Source: Acidobacteriota bacterium (lineage in GTDB: Bacteria > Acidobacteriota > Vicinamibacteria > Vicinamibacterales > UBA2999). From it: DNA of 6,413 bases. Below, in pieces: positions 1 to 4,615 of the stretch. Under the pieces are notes generated by a model, which worked only from the letters and a program-made list of their open reading frames with translations, was not told the DNA's origin and ran no database searches. The stretch is taken from contig CANJYC010000113.1 of assembly GCA_947478985.1 (NCBI GenBank), positions 1-6,413 of the forward strand, read 5' to 3'. Both the position numbers and the translations under genes were made by a program. Position 1 is the first letter of the stretch. Each line of letters starts with the position of its first letter.

Positions 1-1662
1 CGCGGGCTGCTCTGTCCATTCCAGTATTTTGGGTTGCACGACAACACCGACTTGTCGTCGGTCCGGTGGTCTCGCAAAGGATACGACACAGCAGAACTCG
101 AGCGCCTGTATACGGGAGACGATGCGCGGGTGAGCCTGGTGCTGGAGCAGGTATCACGGAAGCACCGGGATGCCGGGACGATGCGCGCCCTGGGCTTCTG
201 CGTCAGCATCGCGCACGCGCAGTTCATGGCGCGTCGGTTCACGGAAGCGGGTCTCCCCGCGCTCGCTGTGTCCGCAGACACCGACAGCGACGCGCGTAAG
301 GAGGCCCTGGCATCGCTACGTGCCGGGCGGGTGCGGGCCCTCTTCGCGGTGGACCTGTTCAACGAAGGCGTCGATCTCCCAGAGGTCGACACACTGCTCT
401 TTCTTCGTCCGACGGAAAGCGCTCTCGTGTTTCTCCAGCAACTCGGACGAGGGCTACGACGCCACGAAAGAAAGGACTGCGTGACGGTGCTGGACTTCAT
501 TGGCCAGTCGCACCGGCAGTTCCGTTTCGACCTGCGCTACCGCGCCGTCACGGGGACTACGCGAACCGAAGTCGAGAAACAGATTCAATTGGGCTTTCCA
601 TTTCTCCCTGCTGGCTGCTCGCTGCAGTTGGACCGAGTCGCCACGAAGATCGTCCTCGACAACCTGAAGAGTGCCATTCCATCCCGTCGCCCTGCCATGG
701 TGAGGGATTTGAGGGGACTGGCCGATGCGCGTTCGTCTGAAGGCGGGCGCCGCGTCACTCTGCCGGACTTCCTTCGGGAGACAGGGCTGGAACTGGAGGA
801 CGTGTACCGGTCTGGCAGTTGGTCGGGCCTGCAGCGAGAGGCCGGCGTGAAGGTGCCGGCGCCGGGTCCACACGAAGCCCTGGTCGGCGATCGCCTGGCG
901 GGGATTCTTCATGTGGACGACCCGTTGCGGCTCACCGCTTATGAGCGACTCGCCACCTATGGTTCTGTCGACGGACTTGCAAATGCGGATCGCCGGCTCA
1001 TGACCGGTTTCCATTTCGCCGCGATCCCTTCGCGGATCGCACCCGCGACGCTCGCCGAGTCCGTCGCCCTCCTGCACGCGCATCCGGCGATCGTCGAAGA
1101 GTTGTCAGAACTGATTCCCCTGCTGGACGAGCGCTCGGAGCACCTCACGCATCCGCTCGAGTTGGCTCAGCCTGACGGAACGTCCCTGCGGGTACCTCTG
1201 TCCGTTCACGCCAGGCACACAGTGGACGATGTCCTGACGGCGCTTGGGATACTGGACTTCGGGAAGGCCGCGTGGAAGCAGACCGGCGTCATCCGGGATG
1301 AGCGCACGAACTCTGACCTGTTCTTTGTGACGCTCGAGAAGTCGGAGCGTGAGTATTCGCCGTCGACGCTCTACAAGGATTATGCGATCTCGTCGACGCT
1401 CTTCCACTGGGAGTCCCAATCAACCACCACCCAGGAGTCAAACACCGGTCAGCGCTACATTCATCAACGAGAACGTAACGGCAACATCCTGCTGTTCGTG
1501 CGTTCACGGAAGAAGCAGGATGGGCGGACGATGCCGTATACGTGCCTCGGCCTGGCAGACTACGTTTCCCACAAAGGGGAGCGACCAATCAGCTTTGTGT
1601 GGAGGTTACGAAGACCAATGCCTGCGGATTTCTTCCGGCAGGCAAAGGTAGTCAGCGGCTAG
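1..1662 (+). CDS. Superfamily 2 (DEAD/DEAH) helicase with C-terminal DUF3427 domain, 5'-truncated by window edge
   Basis: This is the C-terminal part of a nucleic-acid-dependent ATPase/helicase; about 553 codons are visible. The frame is open to base 1, and the TTG at 34 lies inside conserved sequence (PFQYFGLHDNTDLS just around it), so it is not the start. In visible-fragment numbering, motif IV-like RALGFCVSIAHAQ is at about 62-74, motif V AVDLFNEGVDLP at 116-127 and motif VI QQLGRGLRR at 146-154, with the arginines expected for ATP hydrolysis. The last part matches DUF3427: GVIRDERTNSDLFFVTLEKS at about 429-448, YKDYAISSTLFHWESQS, then GERPISFVWRL near the end. Family members are usually around 1,000 residues, with the Walker A/DExx lobe and often a phospholipase-D-like nuclease domain at the N-terminus; those lie outside the window. 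Proteins of this type are frequently found in defence islands. The natural C-terminus (KVVSG) seems intact. The exact function is unknown. Confidence 0.9.
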   Translation, partial: RGLLCPFQYFGLHDNTDLSSVRWSRKGYDTAELERLYTGDDARVSLVLEQVSRKHRDAGTMRALGFCVSIAHAQFMARRFTEAGLPALAVSADTDSDARKEALASLRAGRVRALFAVDLFNEGVDLPEVDTLLFLRPTESALVFLQQLGRGLRRHERKDCVTVLDFIGQSHRQFRFDLRYRAVTGTTRTEVEKQIQLGFPFLPAGCSLQLDRVATKIVLDNLKSAIPSRRPAMVRDLRGLADARSSEGGRRVTLPDFLRETGLELEDVYRSGSWSGLQREAGVKVPAPGPHEALVGDRLAGILHVDDPLRLTAYERLATYGSVDGLANADRRLMTGFHFAAIPSRIAPATLAESVALLHAHPAIVEELSELIPLLDERSEHLTHPLELAQPDGTSLRVPLSVHARHTVDDVLTALGILDFGKAAWKQTGVIRDERTNSDLFFVTLEKSEREYSPSTLYKDYAISSTLFHWESQSTTTQESNTGQRYIHQRERNGNILLFVRSRKKQDGRTMPYTCLGLADYVSHKGERPISFVWRLRRPMPADFFRQAKVVSG

Positions 1663-1737
1663 GGTCACGAGTCGCTCTCTGCCACGGCTGGCGCGAATCA
1701 GGAGCCTGGCCGCTTCCAGGGTCCAGCGAAGCTGCAT
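1606..1737 (-). pseudogene. N-terminal remnant of a ParE/RelE-family toxin
   Basis: Reading the minus strand from an ATG at 1737 gives MQLRWTLEAA. This closely resembles the first residues of ParE/RelE-type toxins that pair with the antitoxin family upstream (typical starts are M-[RKQ]-[LIV]-RWT-x-x-A). The ATG overlaps the antitoxin stop in TGATG (1739-1735), the usual translational coupling of such operons. After about ten codons (near 1707) the similarity ends. The frame then continues as unrelated residues through the helicase 3' end and stops at 1606, giving only 43 residues against roughly 90-100 for the family. The other two frames across 1663-1707 show no toxin sequence either, so this is a deletion or junction rather than a simple frameshift. 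A toxic product is not expected. The identification rests on a short match plus position. Confidence 0.6.
1701..1724. other. Imperfect hairpin between convergent genes
   Basis: Arms GGAGCCTGG (1701-1709) and CCAGGGTCC (1716-1724) pair at 8 of 9 positions (one G-G mismatch) around a 6-nt loop. The hairpin sits between the convergent stops at 1662 and 1737. No T-run follows on either strand, and the sequence overlaps the toxin remnant, so it is at best a weak two-way terminator or a chance structure. Confidence 0.25.
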
Positions 1738-1976
1738 CAGCGGTGTCTGTCTTTGTCAGTCACTCGTAGTGCGAGTTGTGCGCCGACAGCTTCGTGCGAG
1801 AGCACCTCGCCGCGCTCGATTTGGGCCAGGCCCTCTTCCACCTCACGCGTGAACCACTCGTCGTAATCGACAAGCCGCTCAATCGCCTCGCGCGCCAGGG
1901 CCTCGGCCTCGCAGCCCCGTTTGCCTGCGGCACGCGCAAGTTTCGCCTCGAGATCGGGCGAGAGGGGGACGTTCAT
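1737..1976 (-). CDS. Ribbon-helix-helix antitoxin (ParD/RelB-like), solo
   Basis: This 79-residue protein resembles the small antitoxins that bind operator DNA as ribbon-helix-helix dimers and neutralise a ParE/RelE-type toxin in the cytoplasm. Residues 1-8 (MNVPLSPD) form the predicted beta strand, and about 9-35 the two short helices (LEAKLARAAGKR, EALAREAIERLV). The tail VDYDEWFTREVEEGLAQIERGEVLSHEAVG is characteristic of this antitoxin group and is the toxin-wrapping part in relatives. The start at 1976 was chosen because family members begin at M-N/T-V; the frame stays open to 2024, but those 16 residues look like leader. No clear ribosome binding site precedes it; a -10-like TACACT ends 6 nt upstream. 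The normal downstream partner is reduced to a remnant, so the gene is a solo antitoxin. It may repress its own promoter or act on a related toxin elsewhere. Confidence 0.8.
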   Translation of the reverse strand: MNVPLSPDLEAKLARAAGKRGCEAEALAREAIERLVDYDEWFTREVEEGLAQIERGEVLSHEAVGAQLALRVTDKDRHR

Positions 1977-1982
1977 GCGGCC

Positions 1983-1988
1983 AGTGTA
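1983..1988 (-). promoter_or_regulatory. Candidate -10 element of the solo antitoxin gene
   Basis: On the minus strand TACACT (4 of 6 to TATAAT) ends exactly 6 nt before the ATG at 1976, placing transcription start at or next to the A of ATG. No ribosome binding site lies in between, in line with a leaderless message. A perfect TTGACA is present at 2024-2019, but 30 nt upstream, too far for a standard -35. Confidence 0.35.
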
Positions 1989-2133
1989 CAAGAGGCCCTT
2001 GGGGGGGCAGCTCATGCGTGTCAACTTGGCGCGTACACGAATGTTCTCGGTTATTGAAGCTGTGAAATCCCTGGATACCGGTGGCAGATCGCCCGAGGCC
2101 TTCGGCCGCGATGCGATGCGGCGACAGGTTGAT

Positions 2134-2142
2134 GTATATACT
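2134..2142 (+). promoter_or_regulatory. Candidate brnT -10 element overlapping an 8-bp palindrome
   Basis: TATACT (2137-2142, 5 of 6 to TATAAT) ends 6 nt before the GTG at 2149, which would put the transcript start at the start codon. It overlaps the perfect palindrome GTATATAC (2134-2141). No convincing -35 or ribosome binding site is visible. BrnA-type antitoxins repress their own operon, so the palindrome is a reasonable operator candidate; binding is inferred. Confidence 0.45.
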
Positions 2143-2148
2143 TAACTC

Positions 2149-2439
2149 GTGTTCGAGTGGGATGCCAGAAAGGCCGGAGCAAACCTGGCCAAACACGGCG
2201 TCTCATTCGAGGAGGCCGCCACGGTATTCGGAGACCCGGATGCCCTGGATGGCCCGGACATCCAGCACTCCGCAGGGGAAGCCCGGTATCTTCGCCTTGG
2301 ACGGTCGGTACCTGGTCACGTCGTGATCGTTGCCTATACGCTGAGGACTTCAGGCCATGTCGAAACGATCCGTATCATCAGCGCCCGCCGTGCGAGCCGC
2401 AAAGAGCGTGCGGCGTACGGTGGCCCCACGAAAGATTGA
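2149..2439 (+). CDS. brnT: BrnT-family toxin (DUF497, RelE-like ribonuclease)
   Basis: This 96-residue protein has the hallmarks of BrnT, a type II toxin with a RelE-like fold that cleaves RNA and arrests translation in the cytoplasm until bound by BrnA. Visible signatures are FEWDARKAGANLAKHGVSF at residues 2-20, EEAATVFGDPDAL, then EARYLRLGRS near 44-53, a hydrophobic strand VVIVAYT, and the basic C-terminal block RIISARRASRKERAAY at about 75-90. The length equals the family norm and no lesion is seen, so it should be active. The start is GTG at 2149, giving the family-typical F-E-W-D N-terminus. There is no ribosome binding site upstream, but a -10-like TATACT sits 6 nt away, suggesting a leaderless transcript. 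The order is toxin first, antitoxin second, with brnA beginning 83 nt inside this gene. Confidence 0.92.
   Translation: MFEWDARKAGANLAKHGVSFEEAATVFGDPDALDGPDIQHSAGEARYLRLGRSVPGHVVIVAYTLRTSGHVETIRIISARRASRKERAAYGGPTKD
2343..2347 (+). promoter_or_regulatory. brnA ribosome binding site inside brnT
   Basis: GAGGA lies 9 nt before the ATG at 2357, inside the brnT reading frame. It supports this start over any later one and indicates that brnA is translated from within the toxin cistron, so antitoxin can be made independently of toxin termination. Confidence 0.6.
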
Positions 2440-2656
2440 CGTGTCGGACATTCCAGAGACGTCGGCGGCACAACTCCGCGCGATGCGGCGCGTCGGGCGC
2501 CCCCCACTTGGGGCACAGACCAGGCGGCTCATTGCCATTCGCCTCGACCCCGAAGTGCTCAAACGCTTTCGAATGGAAGCCAGGCGCCGCAATCTGGGCT
2601 ACCAGACGCTGATTCATCGCGTCCTCGCGGAGTACGTTCAAAAGCCCGTTGCGTAG
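2357..2656 (+). CDS. brnA: BrnA-family antitoxin (ribbon-helix-helix)
   Basis: This 99-residue protein is the expected partner of BrnT: it binds and blocks the toxin and, as a ribbon-helix-helix dimer, represses the operon. The N-terminal half (1-46) is basic and serine/alanine-rich, with the segment DVSDIPETSAAQLRAMRRV, comparable to the toxin-contacting part of BrnA. The segment GRPPLGAQTRRLIAIRLDPE (47-66) leads into the DNA-binding fold: strand RRLIAIRLD at 56-64, helix A about 65-78, turn NLGYQ, helix B LIHRVLAEYV about 84-93. The ATG at 2357 is preceded by GAGGA at 9 nt and lies in the +1 frame relative to brnT, overlapping it by 83 nt. No damage is visible. The next gene starts 115 bases downstream. 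Confidence 0.9.
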   Translation: MSKRSVSSAPAVRAAKSVRRTVAPRKIDVSDIPETSAAQLRAMRRVGRPPLGAQTRRLIAIRLDPEVLKRFRMEARRRNLGYQTLIHRVLAEYVQKPVA

Positions 2657-2757
2657 CCCGTCTCCTGCCGGGCGCGCCACTTCAGGCCAGCTATCGCGGA
2701 AGTCTCGATTCGCACCCTGGCCGGCATCTCGGTCGATGACCATCGGCTCGAACATCC

Positions 2758-2766
2758 AAGGAGGAG
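2758..2766 (+). promoter_or_regulatory. Strong ribosome binding site deciding a TTG start
   Basis: AAGGAGGAG contains the full AGGAGG core (2759-2764), 7 nt from a TTG at 2772. It is the best ribosome binding site in the window. It argues for the TTG start over the in-frame ATG at 2736, which would place this motif inside the coding region, and over the later ATG at 2799. Confidence 0.7.
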
Positions 2767-2771
2767 CAGCG

Positions 2772-2930
2772 TTGTCGCACGACTATGAGACGACCGGTAT
2801 GGCGTGCCCCCAATGCGGCCGGCCGGTGGGGGTGATTGCGCGTCGTTCCTCGAAGCGAGTCGAATGTCGCTGCCCATCGTGCGGCCATCGCTGGGAAGCG
2901 ACACCCGAGTCCGTCGAGAAGGCGCTCTAG
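2772..2930 (+). CDS. Small zinc-ribbon protein (52 aa)
   Basis: From TTG at 2772 the product is 52 residues. Two CxxC knuckles are visible: CPQC at 13-16 and CPSC at 34-37, with an extra cysteine at 32. They flank a short basic stretch (IARRSSKRVECR). The spacing and the GHRW after the second knuckle are typical of small rubredoxin-like or zinc-ribbon proteins that bind one structural zinc and may contact nucleic acid or protein. The function is not recognised. The start rests on AAGGAGGAG 7 nt from the core; an ATG at 2736 in frame would add 12 residues. The gene runs convergently into the rodZ-like gene: its TAG (2928-2930) and the opposite-strand TAG share the bases CTAG. It may be an independent gene or a passenger of the brnTA region, since promoter signals in 2657-2757 are unclear. 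Confidence 0.75.
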   Translation: MSHDYETTGMACPQCGRPVGVIARRSSKRVECRCPSCGHRWEATPESVEKAL

Positions 2931-3730
2931 TTCCCGGCGAGTTGCGGTAACGCGAAATCGCGCGAGCCAATCCGCAACTGCCCGTTGACGATCCAGCGGG
3001 TGATGTCGACATCGCGGTCGCGAACCGTCAACCTCACGTCGGGTGCGCCGACGGCCAGATACTCCGGCAACGCCTCGATGACGAAGCGTTCGCCTTTGGC
3101 CAGGCCCTTCTCAACGACCTCACCGCTTGAGTACCGCACGAAGACCCACGTGTTCGTGCCAGGCTCGAGTCGCCCGTACGGGGACGCTGAAGAGGTTGCG
3201 ACAGGTGAGGCTGCCGCCGCGGATTCCGCAAAGTTGGCTGATGGCTCTGCGTTGAACGGCAACGCAGATGCCGGCAGCGCCGCCCTTGCGGTGGCGGGCC
3301 GTGCGGGGCCGGCGAACACCCAGATCGCCCACCCCGTAGCGGTCAGGGCCACCACTGCGAAAGCGATCGCGACGAGGTGTCCTCGTCCTCCCGCCTCCAC
3401 CCTCGGAACCGCGATAGCCATCTGATGGTCGCGAAGTGGCTCAGAGGGATGTGCAGGAGCGGGGGCATCGTAGGGGACCTGCACCAGCGCCGCGTACTTC
3501 CTGAGGCCTTGCTGGTAGAACTGCTCGTTGTAGAACGTGCGTGCCCGACCCTCTTCGAGGCCCTGCACCTGAGTTTTCGACAGCAGCAGCGAGTGGGCGA
3601 CCTGCTCGACCGTCAGGCCTTGCGCCGTGCGCGCGGACGCGAGGCGGGTGCCGATCGCGCCACGATCGCTCACGCGAGCCGGCGGCTCCCGCGTCAGGTC
3701 TGCCGCCACGACGTCCCTCCGCTCACTCAT
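2927..3730 (-). CDS. RodZ-like helix-turn-helix/membrane protein
   Basis: The 267-residue product has the layout of RodZ, the inner-membrane protein linking MreB filaments to the cell-wall elongation machinery. A cytoplasmic HTH domain occupies about 26-85 (IGTRLASARTAQGLTVEQVA, then LEEGRARTFYNEQFYQQGLRKYAAL). A single membrane helix spans about 119-140 (HLVAIAFAVVALTATGWAIW). An alanine/serine/proline-rich linker covers about 141-190, and a beta-rich C-terminal domain resembling DUF4115 about 191-267 (NTWVFVRYSSGEVVEKGLAKGE). The ATG at 3730 is preceded on the coding strand by a run of seven G plus A about 8 nt away, a usable but odd ribosome binding site. The gene follows the dioxygenase stop by 51 bases on the same strand. 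No MreB or other elongasome gene is nearby, so the family call is firm while a true RodZ role is inferred. Confidence 0.75.
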   Translation of the reverse strand: MSERRDVVAADLTREPPARVSDRGAIGTRLASARTAQGLTVEQVAHSLLLSKTQVQGLEEGRARTFYNEQFYQQGLRKYAALVQVPYDAPAPAHPSEPLRDHQMAIAVPRVEAGGRGHLVAIAFAVVALTATGWAIWVFAGPARPATARAALPASALPFNAEPSANFAESAAAASPVATSSASPYGRLEPGTNTWVFVRYSSGEVVEKGLAKGERFVIEALPEYLAVGAPDVRLTVRDRDVDITRWIVNGQLRIGSRDFALPQLAGN

Positions 3731-3781
3731 GCCGACGTCCCCCCCATCTTCAGCAGCACCGGGCGTTCGCGACGGTTGATC

Positions 3782-4549
3782 CTAACTGAACTCGACGGAG
3801 CGTTTCGTGAATGCTCCGTCCATCCAGAAACCCGTGATCGGGAAGCGCGTATCCCGGCGGCGCGTGGCCACGGCGCCCGCCGCCACAAGCAGCGGAGCGT
3901 AGTGCTCCCAGGTGGGCAATGCGATGGCGGCGCCGGGAGCGCGGACCCTGAAATCGAGCAAGGCATCGATGTCAAAGCGGGAGATGGCGTCAGCGGCCCA
4001 GTGGTCGAACTCCTGGGCCCACGCCGGCACCCCAGGTCTGAACGCGTACCGCATGTTGTGTGTCAGGAAGCCACTCCCGAAGATCAGCACCCCTTCCTCG
4101 CGAAGCGGTGCCAGGGCCTGACCGAGGCGAAACAGTTCCTGGGGGTCAAGCACCGGCATCGAGACCTGAAGCACCGGGATGGTGGCCTCCGGATACATCA
4201 CGACCAGCGGCACGTACGCGCCGTGGTCCAGGCCGCGCTCCGGTTCATCTGCCCACGGGATGCCCGCCTCCGTCAGCAACCCACGGACGCGCGTGGCCAG
4301 CGCCGGCGCTCCAGGAGCCGGATAGGCCGTCTGGTAGTACCGATCCGGGAACCCGTAGAAATCGTAGACGAGCGGGACCGTGCGCGTGGCGCCCAGTGTT
4401 GTGGGACGTTGCTCCCAGTGGGCGGAGACCATGAGGATGCTCTGCGGCTTCGGCAACGCTTCGGCCCACTCGGCAAGCTCACTGGTCCAGATGGCATCGT
4501 CGAGCAGAATCGGTGCGCCATGCGCAGCGAAGATGACAGGCGTCGTCAT
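3782..4549 (-). CDS. ygiD: Class III extradiol dioxygenase, YgiD/DOPA-dioxygenase (LigB) family
   Basis: This 255-residue cytoplasmic enzyme belongs to the LigB superfamily, closest in pattern to YgiD/plant DODA, which open catechol rings such as L-DOPA between or next to the hydroxyls with O2. The family histidines are all present: H10 in FAAHGAP, H44 in VSAHWE, H109 in GLDHGAYVPL, H164 in SGFLTHNMR and H216 in WEHYAPLL. In the family several of these bind the metal (Zn or Fe) and others act in catalysis. DFYGFPDRYY (63-72) and the MYPEA..PVLQVSM segment are also characteristic. Length matches the family. The start ATG at 4549 has no strong ribosome binding site, but a promoter-like pair ends 10 nt upstream. 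The gene lies 66 bases after the methyltransferase. The natural substrate is unknown; many bacterial members are annotated only as dioxygenases. Confidence 0.9.
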   Translation of the reverse strand: MTTPVIFAAHGAPILLDDAIWTSELAEWAEALPKPQSILMVSAHWEQRPTTLGATRTVPLVYDFYGFPDRYYQTAYPAPGAPALATRVRGLLTEAGIPWADEPERGLDHGAYVPLVVMYPEATIPVLQVSMPVLDPQELFRLGQALAPLREEGVLIFGSGFLTHNMRYAFRPGVPAWAQEFDHWAADAISRFDIDALLDFRVRAPGAAIALPTWEHYAPLLVAAGAVATRRRDTRFPITGFWMDGAFTKRSVEFS

Positions 4550-4559
4550 GGTCTCGTTG

Positions 4560-4589
4560 ACTATGTTCGCGAGGCCAATCCCGCGTCAA
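4560..4589 (-). promoter_or_regulatory. Candidate promoter of the dioxygenase gene
   Basis: On the minus strand TTGACG (4589-4584, 5 of 6 to consensus) is followed after 18 nt by CATAGT (4565-4560, 4 of 6). Only 10 nt separate the -10 from the ATG at 4549, implying a leader of about three bases. This suggests the dioxygenase can be transcribed separately from the methyltransferase. Confidence 0.45.
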
Positions 4590-4603
4590 ACCGTGCGCAC
4601 GGT
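4590..4603. promoter_or_regulatory. Perfect 14-bp palindrome, candidate operator
   Basis: ACCGTGCGCACGGT is a perfect inverted repeat between the methyltransferase stop (4616) and the dioxygenase start (4549), directly abutting the candidate -35. It could be a dimeric regulator site. As RNA it could also form a short hairpin (5-bp stem, GCGC loop) followed only by TTT, which is weak as a terminator. Confidence 0.45.
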
Positions 4604-4615
4604 CGGCGCCCCCGT

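Noticed and set aside
34..36. TTG as the start of the helicase gene
   Set aside because: The frame is open to base 1 and residues encoded before it (PFQYFG) belong to a conserved family segment; no ribosome binding site is present. The gene is simply cut by the window.
454..1588. Several minus-strand open frames of 60-210 codons opposite the helicase
   Set aside because: They overlap a conserved helicase/DUF3427 coding region, have no motifs and reflect stop-poor GC-rich antisense sequence.
2097..2107. GGCC-TTC-GGCC inverted repeat in the divergent intergenic region as an operator
   Set aside because: The 4-base arms of pure G/C are expected by chance in this composition, and the repeat is not placed over either candidate -10.
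1921..2196. Additional open frames on both strands across the divergent region (for example plus-strand frames over 1921-2145)
   Set aside because: They overlap the antitoxin and its regulatory region, lack ribosome binding sites and have no recognisable protein pattern.
2656..2673. GCCCG/CGGGC hairpin just after brnA as a terminator
   Set aside because: The stem is only 5 bp with an 8-nt loop, begins in the stop codon and is not followed by a T-run; such repeats are common in GC-rich DNA.
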